From the NCBI RefSeq assembly GCF_001436225.1, contig NZ_AYYO01000044.1:37063-101062 (forward strand): DNA of 64,000 bases. Direction: 5' to 3'. This document shows positions 26,795 to 35,283 of this stretch, one piece after another (position 1 is the stretch's first letter; every line of letters starts with the position of its first letter). The notes below the pieces were generated by a model. That model worked only from the letters and a program-made list of their open reading frames with translations. It searched no databases and had not been told where the DNA came from. This DNA is from Lacticaseibacillus sharpeae JCM 1186 = DSM 20505. Its GTDB lineage: Bacteria; Bacillota; Bacilli; Lactobacillales; Lactobacillaceae. The translations under genes were made by a program, and so were the position numbers.

Positions 26795-27955
26795 ATGAAC
26801 CATGTATATCTAGATAACGCGGCCACAACGCCGATGCATCCAGCCGTGGTGCAGGCAATGACTGACCAGATGATGAATGACTTCGGTAACGCCAGCTCGA
26901 CTCATTTCTTCGGGCGCACCGCGCACGCTGCCCTGGATAAGGCACGCGGGCAATTGGCGAGCACGCTGCACACCAAGCCCGACCACATCGTCTTCACCGG
27001 GGGTGCGACGGAAAGCAACAACACGGCCATCATGCAGACGGCGCGGGCCAATGCGGGCCGTGGTAAGCACATTATTACCACCGCCATCGAGCACCTTTCC
27101 GTGCTCAAGCCGATGCGCACGCTGGAAGCAGAAGGGTTCACCGTGACCTACCTGCCAGTGGACGAGAACGGCGAGATTAGTTTGGCGGATTTCAAGGCCG
27201 CCCTTGATGACGAGACCATCCTCGTATCCATTATGTACGGGAACAACGAGGTGGGGAGTGTGATGCCGATTGCAGAAATCGGTGCGTTGCTGGCTGACCA
27301 CCAGGCGCTGTTCCACGTCGACGCGACGCAGGCGTTCGGACTGATTGACCTTGACCCCGCTAAGCTCGGCATCGACCTGTTGTCGGCGTCCGCCCACAAG
27401 CTGAACGGGCCTAAGGGAGTGGGGTTGCTCTACCGCAGCGACAACGTCCACATCAAGCCGCTGCTGCAGGGTGGCGAGCAGGAAAGCAAGCGCCGGGCTG
27501 GGACGGAGAACATTCCGGGTATCGTCGGGTTCGGCACCGCCGTTGCCCTGCTGAATCAGGACGCCAAGGCGCAAAAGCAGGCTGACTTCCTGCAGTTCAG
27601 CCACCAGATTACGGCGGCACTCACGGCTGCCGACGTTGAATTCCACGTCAACGGGAACCTAGAACACCAGCGGTTGCAGCACGTGCTGAACCTTTGGCTG
27701 CCAGGCGCGTCGACCTACGCGTTGCAGACCAACCTTGATTTGGCCGGTTTTGCGATTTCTGGCGGCTCAGCCTGCACCGCGGGGAGCCTCGAGCCTTCGC
27801 ACGTATTGACCGCGATGTACGGTGAGGATTCACCACGCATCAGCGAGTCCATCCGGATTTCCTTTGGGACGACCACCACTGCCGAAGATGTCGATGCCTT
27901 TGCCCAGGCACTCATCAAGATTGTTCGGCGGCTGCTGGCCCGGAAACAGAAATAG
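26795..27955 (+). CDS. Cysteine desulfurase (NifS/IscS type)
   Basis: PLP enzyme of 386 residues that removes sulfur from cysteine, most likely for tRNA 2-thiouridine formation with MnmA. Motifs: YLDNAATTPMHP at the start, TAIEHLSVLKP with the PLP-stacking His, SASAHKLNGPKGVG with the PLP-binding Lys, and SGGSACTAGSLEPS with the active-site Cys. The next gene is DUF1831, which in lactobacilli usually sits between this enzyme and mnmA; here mnmA is not next. Confidence 0.95.
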   Translation: MNHVYLDNAATTPMHPAVVQAMTDQMMNDFGNASSTHFFGRTAHAALDKARGQLASTLHTKPDHIVFTGGATESNNTAIMQTARANAGRGKHIITTAIEHLSVLKPMRTLEAEGFTVTYLPVDENGEISLADFKAALDDETILVSIMYGNNEVGSVMPIAEIGALLADHQALFHVDATQAFGLIDLDPAKLGIDLLSASAHKLNGPKGVGLLYRSDNVHIKPLLQGGEQESKRRAGTENIPGIVGFGTAVALLNQDAKAQKQADFLQFSHQITAALTAADVEFHVNGNLEHQRLQHVLNLWLPGASTYALQTNLDLAGFAISGGSACTAGSLEPSHVLTAMYGEDSPRISESIRISFGTTTTAEDVDAFAQALIKIVRRLLARKQK

Positions 27956-27968
27956 AATCATTTATGAG

Positions 27969-28000
27969 CGGACCGCGCAATGCAAATTTGCGCGGTCTTT
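27969..28000 (+). terminator. Terminator after the cysteine desulfurase
   Basis: GACCGCGCAA and TTGCGCGGTC form a ten-pair stem followed by TTT. Confidence 0.7.
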
Positions 28001-28124
28001 GCGTTTTCTCGACCCACAAGTGCCATCTAACCGCTTGCATGTGATAAAATGTAAGCATGAACAAAATGACGCGGCGCGCGGAATGCCTGATTTTTCCCGC
28101 GCCGAGTGATAGGAGTGGATAATT

Positions 28125-28469
28125 ATGGCACTGACAGAGACAGTTAAGGTTCTGGGCGACTCCAAGACCTACAAGCTCAGCCCGAACGTTAAGCGGTACA
28201 CGCTGATGGACACGGGTTTCATGCGCACGAAGAACGGCGGGTTCCAGATGGAGCGGGCATTGGATCCGAACAGCCCGTTCACCAGTGCAAACAAGCTGCG
28301 GATTACCGTCAGCAAGGATCTTGATAAGTTCTCCATGAGCGTCACGACAGCTAACGGGTTGCGGGCAGTGGACATCTTCAAGTCCGACAAGACGGCAGCG
28401 AACGTGGAACAGTACAACTACGTGCTGGAGAACCTGCTTGAACGCCAGGTACTCGCGGTCGTTGACTAA
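28125..28469 (+). CDS. DUF1831 protein
   Basis: Cytoplasmic protein of 114 residues with the DUF1831 features VLGDSKTYKLSPNVKRYTL and NNGFxxERxLDPNSPF-like text (here NGGFQMERALDPNSPF). Function unknown; nearly always beside a cysteine desulfurase and mnmA in lactobacilli, which suggests a role in thio-modification. GGAGTGG precedes the ATG. Confidence 0.88.
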   Translation: MALTETVKVLGDSKTYKLSPNVKRYTLMDTGFMRTKNGGFQMERALDPNSPFTSANKLRITVSKDLDKFSMSVTTANGLRAVDIFKSDKTAANVEQYNYVLENLLERQVLAVVD

Positions 28470-28484
28470 AAATGATTTAACTGC

Positions 28485-28518
28485 TAGCGGTTAGGATAAT
28501 GATGTCCGAGCCGCTTTT
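28485..28518 (+). terminator. Terminator after DUF1831
   Basis: AGCGGTTAGGA and TCCGAGCCGCT pair with one mismatch and one G-U, then five T. Confidence 0.7.
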
Positions 28519-28599
28519 TGATGCCACTGATAATTAAGAATTTCCAATTAACCGGCACTGGCAGGCCATAATCATGTTCGGTTTGGTATATTAATATTA

Positions 28600-28699
28600 A
28601 TAAGCCGGCAGCCACGGCAGCAGTTGAAGCAAACAGGGGCATCATCCCGAGACGAGTACTCGCCTAGACCTGGCGACCGTCCGCGGCCGCTTTTTTTGC
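28600..28699 (+). promoter_or_regulatory. Structured leader upstream of the DedA gene (candidate)
   Basis: Before the DedA start are several potential stems: GGGGCATCATCCC, GACGAGTACTCGCC with GGCGACCGTC, and GCGGCCGC directly followed by T7. The last looks like an intrinsic terminator inside the leader, suggesting transcription attenuation. I could not match it to a known riboswitch class. Confidence 0.35.
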
Positions 28700-28731
28700 G
28701 TCAAGGTCGGCATCAAACCTGGAGAAAAAAT

Positions 28732-29346
28732 ATGCAAGAATTCATCATTAACGCCATCGAGAGCTTCGGTTATCTGGGCATTATGTTATTAATCACGCTG
28801 GAAAACGTGTTCCCGCCAATTCCGTCCGAAGTGGTGCTCAGTTTTGCCGGCTTCATGACTAAGCACAGTGAATTGAACGTCAGCTGGGTGGTTGTGTACG
28901 CCACCATCGGCTCGGTGTTGGGTGCGGCGATTCTGTATTGGGTCGGCCGCTTGCTCAGCACCGAACGTTTAGAACGAATGGTTGCCGGGCGCCTTGGCCG
29001 TATTCTCCACTTTGAACCCGCCGACATCGTGAAGGCGGAGGGCTGGTTCAAGAAGCGGGGGAACATCGCGGTATTCTTCTGTCGCTTCATCCCCATCATC
29101 CGCAGCCTCATCTCCATTCCGGCGGGCACAACCAAGATGCCTTTCGGCCACTTCCTGCTGTTGACCACGGCGGGCACAGCGGTCTGGAACCTCGTCCTCG
29201 TCTTCCTCGGCCGGGCGGCGGGTCACGCCTGGAGTCAGGTGGCAGGTTACGTTGATTCGTACGCGCACATTGCCCTCGTCATCCTGGTCGTATTAGCGGG
29301 CGGTCTATTTGCGATATTTTACCAAAAGCGTCGCACGTCAAAGTAA
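28732..29346 (+). CDS. DedA family membrane protein
   Basis: Polytopic membrane protein of 204 residues; DedA proteins include flippases for undecaprenyl phosphate or phosphatidylethanolamine and affect envelope stress. Visible features: LENVFPPIPSEVVLSFAGF near the N-terminus, GSVLGAAILYWVGRLL, and FFCRFIPIIRSLISIPAGTTKM with the conserved R and P residues. ATG 28732 is preceded by GGAGAA. The open frame extends further upstream without a plausible start. Behind a possibly regulatory leader. Confidence 0.92.
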   Translation: MQEFIINAIESFGYLGIMLLITLENVFPPIPSEVVLSFAGFMTKHSELNVSWVVVYATIGSVLGAAILYWVGRLLSTERLERMVAGRLGRILHFEPADIVKAEGWFKKRGNIAVFFCRFIPIIRSLISIPAGTTKMPFGHFLLLTTAGTAVWNLVLVFLGRAAGHAWSQVAGYVDSYAHIALVILVVLAGGLFAIFYQKRRTSK

Positions 29347-29370
29347 CGTGAATGCTTGCGCCGGCGCTTT

Positions 29371-29392
29371 TGGCCTTTTAAAATTAAGGCCA
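29371..29392. promoter_or_regulatory. Inverted repeat upstream of the TetR gene (likely operator)
   Basis: TGGCCTT and AAGGCCA flank the eight-base centre TTAAAATT, 11 bases before the TetR start codon. Typical spacing and size for an autoregulatory TetR operator, though a hairpin role for the dedA 3' end is possible. Confidence 0.5.
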
Positions 29393-29403
29393 GAGGTGGG
29401 AAA

Positions 29404-29988
29404 ATGACTGTTTGTGCAACCAAAACATTACTGGCAACGACGTTAAAGGACATGATGCAAACCATGGACTTAGATCACGTCACGATTGAAGAGCTAACGC
29501 GGCGGGCAGGGGTGACGCGGAACACGTTCTATTACCATTTCGATGACATCTATTCCCTCCTCAAGTGGATTTATGATCAAGAAGTGGTTGCGGAACTGCG
29601 CGCCCACGCCCAGTTCGATGAGTGGCAACAGGCCTACCGGGTGCTGCTGGATTATATCAGCGACAACCAGGCTTTTTGCATTGCCTCATTTCATTCAGTC
29701 GCCCGGGATTTGCTCGAAAAGCTGCTGGTGGCGGTGTCCGAAGAGATGGTGCAACGCGTGATTCACGATGCGGATGCGGACGTGCCGCCTAAGATTGCAA
29801 AAGACATCACGGACTTTTACGGTCTCGCAATCGTGGCGCAGGTCATCAAGTGGCTCATGGATGGGCTGACTGAGGACAAGGAAAGCTTGATTCAACGGGC
29901 CGACATCATGCTGCGGGGCGGGATTGCCAACGCCATCAAGAACGGCCGCGAACAGTACGGCTTCTACGCGGTGCCGCGGGCGAAGTAG
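29404..29988 (+). CDS. TetR/AcrR family transcriptional regulator
   Basis: DNA-binding repressor-type protein of 194 residues. The N-terminal helix-turn-helix is VTIEELTRRAGVTRNTFYYHF (residues about 24-44), followed by a ligand domain with the YDQEVVAELRAH and DYISDNQAFCIASFHSV patterns of the DhaS-like C-terminal group. ATG 29404 is behind AGAGGTGGG. Its target is not known; oleate hydratase, 350 bases downstream, is a candidate because fatty-acid-responsive TetR genes often neighbour it. Confidence 0.9.
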   Translation: MTVCATKTLLATTLKDMMQTMDLDHVTIEELTRRAGVTRNTFYYHFDDIYSLLKWIYDQEVVAELRAHAQFDEWQQAYRVLLDYISDNQAFCIASFHSVARDLLEKLLVAVSEEMVQRVIHDADADVPPKIAKDITDFYGLAIVAQVIKWLMDGLTEDKESLIQRADIMLRGGIANAIKNGREQYGFYAVPRAK

Positions 29989-30019
29989 GCTAGGATTTAG
30001 GAATTATTTAAATGATCTT

Positions 30020-30051
30020 TGGGCAAAGCCAGTACTTTGCCCATTTTTTTT
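30020..30051 (+). terminator. Terminator after the TetR gene
   Basis: GGGCAAAG and CTTTGCCC stem, then eight T after one A. Confidence 0.9.
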
Positions 30052-30147
30052 GCACTAAATGGCCCCTAAACTAGACTTGTAAGCAAAAAGAAACCGCATT
30101 CATGATTGGCGGTACGGATTTCCGTAGCGCCGGCGAAGGAGGACATT

Positions 30148-30276
30148 ATGAGTAAAAAGCACGTATTCTTCGGGATTATCTTCGGTCTGACTCTGGCGGG
30201 AACGGCATTCATCGTTAACCGGCTCGACCTGCTGCACGATGACGCCGAGGACTATAAGGAATTCGAAGGGCGCTAA
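30148..30276 (+). CDS. Small single-span membrane protein
   Basis: A 42-residue protein beginning MSKKHVFFGIIFGLTLAG. One hydrophobic helix (residues 6-24) is followed by an acidic tail (HDDAEDYKEFEG). It has an excellent ribosome site, AAGGAGG at 30137-30143, and lies between the TetR gene and oleate hydratase, 68 bases upstream of the latter. Too short for family assignment. Confidence 0.65.
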   Translation: MSKKHVFFGIIFGLTLAGTAFIVNRLDLLHDDAEDYKEFEGR

Positions 30277-30343
30277 ACCGCGTAGTTGAACAATCGCGTT
30301 GACTGGATGCGCATCTAGCATGCAGTCAGGAAAGGAAGCAACA

Positions 30344-32035
30344 ATGAAGACAAAAGCAATTATGATTGGTGCCGGACTTGCCAACATGGCGTCCGCCGTT
30401 TACCTGATTCAAGAAGCACATTGGGACGGCTCCCAGATTACGTTCTATTCCCTGGACGACCACGGTTCAAACGACGGTTCAACCACCGATGACCAGGTCG
30501 ACGAATATTGGAACAAGAACCACCCACTGACCAACACTAAGGGATTCGTTGCTCGTGGTGGACGCATGCTCAACTACCGGACCTACGTTGACCTGATGGA
30601 CCTGCTGTCCCGCGTCCAGTCAGTTACCGAACCGGGGATGACGGCCGCCGAAGACACTTACGACTTTGACGCCAAGCATCGGACGTACGACAAGGCGCGC
30701 CTGCTCCAGGGTGGTAAGGGCATCATTGATGGCGGCAAGATGGGCCTGAACAATCAGGACCGGCTGCTGCTGACCAAACTGATTATGACGCCGGACAAGG
30801 AAGAAACGAAGCTCGACAACGTCTCCATCGCCGAGTACTTCAAGGACGACCCACACATGTTCCAGACCAACTTCTGGTACATGTGGGAGACCACCTTTGC
30901 CTTCCGCACCAAGAGTTCGGCCCAGGAGCTGCGGCGCTACATGCACCAGATGATTTATGAATTTACGCAGATTGAACACCTGGTCGGCGTTAACCGTACC
31001 CGTTACAACCAGTACGAGAGCATCATGCTGCCACTGATCAACTACCTGAAGGAACAGGGGTGCCAGATTGTGCTTAACCGGCGCGTTACGGACTGGGACT
31101 TCAAGGACAGTAAGATGACCGACGAAATCACCGTGACGGGTTTGACCATGACCAACACCGAAACCGGCGAGGAAGAGCACGTGGATGTGGACGACGACAC
31201 CGCCGTGATCTTCACGAACGGTTCCATCACCGACTCGGCGACGATGGGCGACCTGGACACACCAGCACCTGAGAACATGGATTATGGTGCCGCTGCCGGT
31301 CTGTGGAAGAAGGCGACCGAGCGGTTCTACAACTTGGGTAACCCCGACAAGTTCTTCGCCGACCGTGACGCTAGTGAGTGGGTCAGCTTCACCTTGACCA
31401 CCAAGGACCACACGTTGCTCAACGAAATCAGTCGGATTACGACGCAGGAACCAGGGAACGCGCTGAATTCCTTCCTGTCGACATCGCCAATTACGCCATT
31501 GGGTCAAGTTGACGTCAACATGTCCATTGTTGTCCACCACCAGCCACACTTCACGGAACAAAAACCAAACGAATCTGTTATCTGGGGTTACTTCCTCTAC
31601 CCACGGCGTCGCGGCGAATTCGTGCAGAAGCCGTACATCGAGATGACCGGGAAGGAAATGCTGCAAGAACTTATCGGGCAGCTGTCCAAGGTTGACCCTG
31701 GCCCCGTGAACATCCGCGAACACGAAGATGCCATCATGGACTCAGTTATCAACTGCATCCCCGTCTACATGCCATACGCATCCGCACTGTTCAACAACCG
31801 CGCCAAGACCGACCGGCCTAAGGTAATCCCGGCCCACTCCACGAACCTTGCCTTTACCGGTGAATTCGTTGAGCAGCCATACCAGATGATTTTCACCGAG
31901 CAGTCCGCGGTTCGTTCCGGCGAAATTGCCGCGTACCACTTTGCTGGTATCCCGATGAGTCACCTGGTGGACACACCACGTTACGACAAGGATATCCCAA
32001 CGCTCATGCGCGCAACCAAGAAGATGTTCAGCTAA
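30344..32035 (+). CDS. ohyA: Oleate hydratase (myosin-cross-reactive antigen)
   Basis: FAD enzyme that adds water to the cis-9 double bond of oleic and related acids to give 10-hydroxy fatty acids, a detoxification step in lactobacilli. The 563-residue protein has the dinucleotide motif IGAGLANMASAVYL at residues 7-20, the RGGRMLNYRTYVDL segment, and PRRRGEFVQKPYIEMTG near the C-terminus. ATG 30344 sits behind AGGAAAGGAAG; the frame is open further upstream without merit. Single gene with its own terminator. Confidence 0.95.
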   Translation: MKTKAIMIGAGLANMASAVYLIQEAHWDGSQITFYSLDDHGSNDGSTTDDQVDEYWNKNHPLTNTKGFVARGGRMLNYRTYVDLMDLLSRVQSVTEPGMTAAEDTYDFDAKHRTYDKARLLQGGKGIIDGGKMGLNNQDRLLLTKLIMTPDKEETKLDNVSIAEYFKDDPHMFQTNFWYMWETTFAFRTKSSAQELRRYMHQMIYEFTQIEHLVGVNRTRYNQYESIMLPLINYLKEQGCQIVLNRRVTDWDFKDSKMTDEITVTGLTMTNTETGEEEHVDVDDDTAVIFTNGSITDSATMGDLDTPAPENMDYGAAAGLWKKATERFYNLGNPDKFFADRDASEWVSFTLTTKDHTLLNEISRITTQEPGNALNSFLSTSPITPLGQVDVNMSIVVHHQPHFTEQKPNESVIWGYFLYPRRRGEFVQKPYIEMTGKEMLQELIGQLSKVDPGPVNIREHEDAIMDSVINCIPVYMPYASALFNNRAKTDRPKVIPAHSTNLAFTGEFVEQPYQMIFTEQSAVRSGEIAAYHFAGIPMSHLVDTPRYDKDIPTLMRATKKMFS

Positions 32036-32049
32036 ACCGCACTACACTA

Positions 32050-32081
32050 AAGGACGCCGACAAATGTTGGCATCCTTTTCG
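32050..32081 (+). terminator. Terminator after oleate hydratase
   Basis: AAGGACGCCGACA and TGTTGGCATCCTT form a 13-base stem with a mismatch and a wobble, then TTTT. Confidence 0.75.
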
Positions 32082-32110
32082 GTGTTATAATGGGCTTCGA
32101 GGTGAACCAG

Positions 32111-33124
32111 ATGAATGAACTTGAGCAGATTAACCGCATGGCTGCCATGGTGGACGGACCGCTGCGGCACATGGTTAGTAGCGGGGTAACGCCCGGCGTG
32201 AGCTATGCCGTTATCGCCGGCAAGCGCAGTTACAGTGAATATTTCGGGAACGCGCAGATTAAACCGACCACCGTGCCGCTGACCGCGAACATGTACTACG
32301 ACCTTGCTTCACTGACGAAGGTCATCGGCACCACGCCGCTGTTATTGCAGGCGGTCCGTGCGGGGCTGCTGCAGCTTGATCAAGAAGTGCGCACGGTGTT
32401 GCCCACCTTCTCGGGCGGCGATTTGACCTTTCGCGAGCTCATGACGCACACATCGGGGCTGGAAGGTTATATTCCGCACCGCGATGAATTGCCGCCAGAC
32501 CAGCTGCAACGGGCGCTGACCACGCAGCTGCACGTGGGCGCGGACCGCGGGCACGTGGCCGTCTACCGCGACTTTAACCTGCTGCTGACGGGTTGGGCAC
32601 TGGAGAAGGTCTACGGGAACGTGCCAATCCAGCAGATCATCACGCAGCGGGTGCTCACACCGTGGGGAATTCAGGCCACTTTCGCGCCGGATGCTGCTGC
32701 CAGCGTGCCGACCAGCTACACGCCGGCAGCTGGGCTGCGACGCGGCGTGGTGCACGACCCCAAGAGCGCGATTTTGGGCGCCCATTCAGGCGCGGCCGGC
32801 ATGTTCGCGACGTTGCCGGGATTGGTGCGGTATGTGCAGATTGCATTTGGCAACATTGCGCAAACCGCGCTGGCACCGGACTGGTCCCGGCAGTTGCAGC
32901 GCGATTATACCGCCGGTCAGCACCGCAGCATCGGCTATAACCTGCGCTACCAGGCGGGGAACCCGCGGCCATGGTTGTACCACACCGGCTACACGGGAAC
33001 GTTTATTTTATTTGATCCGACCCAGCAGCTCGGTCTCATTGTGCTCAGCAACCGGGTGCACCCGTATGTCCACGAAGGCTTTCTGGCGCAGCGCGATGCG
33101 TTAATCGCCAAGTTCTTGAACTAA
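32111..33124 (+). CDS. Serine hydrolase, class C beta-lactamase-like
   Basis: Protein of 337 residues of the beta-lactamase/penicillin-binding-protein-like family, without a signal peptide. The nucleophile motif is SLTK in LASLTKVIGTTP, the second motif is YRD in VYRDFNLLLTGW in place of YxN, and the third is HTGYTG near the C-terminus. Likely an esterase or D-aminopeptidase-like enzyme; drug resistance is not implied. ATG 32111 is chosen because GAGGTG (32099-32104) precedes it; ATG 32090 lacks a site. A TATAAT lies at 32086-32091. Confidence 0.87.
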   Translation: MNELEQINRMAAMVDGPLRHMVSSGVTPGVSYAVIAGKRSYSEYFGNAQIKPTTVPLTANMYYDLASLTKVIGTTPLLLQAVRAGLLQLDQEVRTVLPTFSGGDLTFRELMTHTSGLEGYIPHRDELPPDQLQRALTTQLHVGADRGHVAVYRDFNLLLTGWALEKVYGNVPIQQIITQRVLTPWGIQATFAPDAAASVPTSYTPAAGLRRGVVHDPKSAILGAHSGAAGMFATLPGLVRYVQIAFGNIAQTALAPDWSRQLQRDYTAGQHRSIGYNLRYQAGNPRPWLYHTGYTGTFILFDPTQQLGLIVLSNRVHPYVHEGFLAQRDALIAKFLN

Positions 33125-33164
33125 AATGAGCGAACTACACACGATGTGTAGTCCGCTCATTTTA
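33123..33164. terminator. Bidirectional terminator
   Basis: AAAATGAGCG and CGCTCATTTT plus an inner ACTACACA/TGTGTAGT stem between convergent genes. Confidence 0.85.
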
Positions 33165-33428
33165 GTTTGCTTTCGCTTCTGGTGTGCGCGTCAGTCTGCG
33201 CGTACGTACCTGTGCCGGATAGCCCAACGTGAGTAGAATCGTGCTCCACTGCATGTTGTGCTTGCGGTACATGTACGCAATCAGCTGCTTGAGGGGAATC
33301 TCGTCCGTTGAGCGGCGATTGGCAGCGGTCATGGAGGGCTTTGCGGCCATGTCCAGTTCTTTGATATAGCTGTCTACCACCGTCAATAGTTCGTGTTGCG
33401 TCATTGATTGCCATTCGCGTCGGGTCAT
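33162..33428 (-). CDS. Small protein with one copy of the repeat seen in the next gene
   Basis: Protein of 88 residues. It is not a named family, but LLTVVDSYIKELDMAAKPS, then IPLKQLIAYMYRKHNMQW and STILLTLGY reproduces the pattern of the repeats in the adjacent 466-residue protein: helix, P-S/T, basic segment, helix, then an aromatic W position. ATG 33428 has AAGGAG eight bases upstream; GTG 33437 is the alternative. Upstream lies an inverted repeat TTAGATA/TATCTAA (33519-33539). Confidence 0.7.
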   Translation of the reverse strand: MTRREWQSMTQHELLTVVDSYIKELDMAAKPSMTAANRRSTDEIPLKQLIAYMYRKHNMQWSTILLTLGYPAQVRTRRLTRTPEAKAN

Positions 33429-33678
33429 TTTCGTCACTCCTTATTTCATTGATTAGTTATAGCATACCGGAACGCGAAGTGAATGTCACGCGAAATGACT
33501 GATTTCTTATTTTAAAATTTAGATAAAAGTTATATCTAATTGTTTGATAACGCAACAGGCGGGGTTGACGCCCGCTGCAGTCGGCAATTACGCGAAATGG
33601 TGGATATGCGCCGGTCATGGGCCCAGAGTGCAGTGGTGCGTGCCAGCCTTATTTTATTATTGACTGGCCGTCCGCACT

Positions 33679-35079
33679 TTATAACGGGAATTCTGGTTCC
33701 TGAAAAAGCTGGTGGTAGGCATCCCGCGCAGTCAGGCTGTTGCGTGCGGCCACCCGTTCAACCTGGGCCAGGGATGGGTGCCGGCGCCGATTGTAGGCCC
33801 GGTCGTATTCGGCAGCATTCTTAGCGCCCGTTTCGCGCAGGCCATCGTGGAACGCGGTGAGGACGTATTCGAGCGGGTACGTCGCGAAGTTGCGCGGGGC
33901 TTCGGTAAAGTGGTTTTCGAGTTGGCCGAAGAACCGGTTGCGCAGCTGGCGGTAATCGAGGTTTTGTTCCTGACACAACGTGCGAACGATGATTGTGCTG
34001 GGTGCTAGCTCCGGTCGGCGCCGCGAGTTGTAGGCAAATTCGGAGGACAGGTGCAGTGTCTGCGCCTCGTCGTGCATCCGCTTGAAGACTTCCTCGATGG
34101 GCAGGGCGCGCCAGTTACGCTCAGTGCTGGTTTTAGGCACTGCGTTTGCGCCATACTTAGCGATGTATGCGTCCTGGGTTTTAAACCAGAAGTCACTGCC
34201 GAAAGCTCGCGCCACTTCATTGGGCTGCGGACCGACATCAAAATTCACTGCCTGCTGATAATCGGTGGGACCGAAGACCTGATGTGCATGCATTAGCTGA
34301 ATGATTGCGGCCTGGATGGTCGCGGCGGTACGGTCAGTCTGTTGCTGAAACCAACTTCTAGGGGCAGGTTTAGTTGACACGGGCGGTTCCGGGGCCGGCG
34401 TTTTGGCAATTGCGGCTTTGATGCGCAGCGCGTCTGGATTCGGTTTGGGTGCCAGAAGTTTGGTGCGCGTTGGCGACTGCGCCTTACGTTGCGTCTTCGC
34501 TTCTGTTTGGCTCGGTTTGGCCAAATCGTTGAACGCACCGGACCGGATTGCAGTTGCTGTTTGGTCGATGCCGTGCGTGGCCTTGGCAACCGCAGCTTCA
34601 GGAATTACCGCTTCTGCTTCAGGCTTGGTGGAACTCTGTGTTGCGTGATATTCCTGGTATTCATAGCGCGACTGCACCGCGCGCCAGGTGATTCGGTGCA
34701 TGGCGAGGGTCACCAGTGACGGCGCCGAACGGGAGCGCATGCGCCGGTATTCTGCGGGGGTCGGGAAGTCTGTCAGGTTGCTCGTTGCGATTTCGGTGAC
34801 GACCATGGCGATGAGGGTGCGTGGATCCGCGTGCGCAAACCGGCTTGCTTCCTGGCGTAAAGTCTCACCGTCCGTATCCGGCAGGTCGAGCACGCGCAAT
34901 GCGTCGCCCCAGCTGATATTCCGTTCAGCTAGTTTGACCAGCGCCGGGATTACCCATTCAGGGCACTGGGGGTTAGCGATGAGACGCTCCAGGTTCGGTT
35001 CGCTTTGACCGGCGTGTTTAAGTTCGCTACCGAGCATGGCAATGAGTGCAATTGAGGGGGTGGCTTGAGCTGAAGTCAT
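33679..35079 (-). CDS. Repeat protein of unknown function (about five helical repeats)
   Basis: Cytoplasmic protein of 466 residues, no known family recognised with certainty. I see five roughly 55-65-residue repeats, at about residues 8-65, 88-140, 255-315, 335-395 and 405-462. Each has a helix, a P-T/S plus E-Y/F step, an Arg-rich stretch with P, then a helix ending in an aromatic or W position, e.g. FPTPAEYRRMRSRSAPSLVT, EFAYNSRRRPELAPSTI and AEYDRAYNRRRHPSLAQV. The layout resembles the homing-endonuclease-associated repeat, a small DNA-binding-type fold. Residues 145-250 are a low-complexity Ala/Thr/Lys/Pro linker. No catalytic motif is seen. Confidence 0.7.
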   Translation of the reverse strand: MTSAQATPSIALIAMLGSELKHAGQSEPNLERLIANPQCPEWVIPALVKLAERNISWGDALRVLDLPDTDGETLRQEASRFAHADPRTLIAMVVTEIATSNLTDFPTPAEYRRMRSRSAPSLVTLAMHRITWRAVQSRYEYQEYHATQSSTKPEAEAVIPEAAVAKATHGIDQTATAIRSGAFNDLAKPSQTEAKTQRKAQSPTRTKLLAPKPNPDALRIKAAIAKTPAPEPPVSTKPAPRSWFQQQTDRTAATIQAAIIQLMHAHQVFGPTDYQQAVNFDVGPQPNEVARAFGSDFWFKTQDAYIAKYGANAVPKTSTERNWRALPIEEVFKRMHDEAQTLHLSSEFAYNSRRRPELAPSTIIVRTLCQEQNLDYRQLRNRFFGQLENHFTEAPRNFATYPLEYVLTAFHDGLRETGAKNAAEYDRAYNRRRHPSLAQVERVAARNSLTARDAYHQLFQEPEFPL

Positions 35080-35223
35080 AATTGTGCCTCCTTTAGTTGT
35101 CCTGGCATTTAGCCGCAGTTAATGTCGATTTAAATTCATTGCTTATAATATTAATTGTACAGGATTGGTGGTAGCGTTGTCATATATATTTGGTAAATGT
35201 TTAGCAAATTTATGCACATACGC

Positions 35224-35254
35224 AAAAAAACGTCCGCCAATGTTAGGCAGACGC
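35224..35254 (-). terminator. Terminator of the nuclease operon
   Basis: On the minus strand GCGTCTGCC and GGCGGACG form a stem followed by T6. Confidence 0.8.
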
Positions 35255-35283
35255 TTATCTATGCATAATATAGAACTTAGTTG

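Noticed and set aside
30620-31723. Minus-strand open frame opposite oleate hydratase
   Set aside because: Shadow frame of a well-supported enzyme gene; composition is typical of an antisense artefact.
33540-33824. Plus-strand open frame over the end of the repeat-protein gene
   Set aside because: No ribosome site; overlaps a gene with internal repeats on the other strand.
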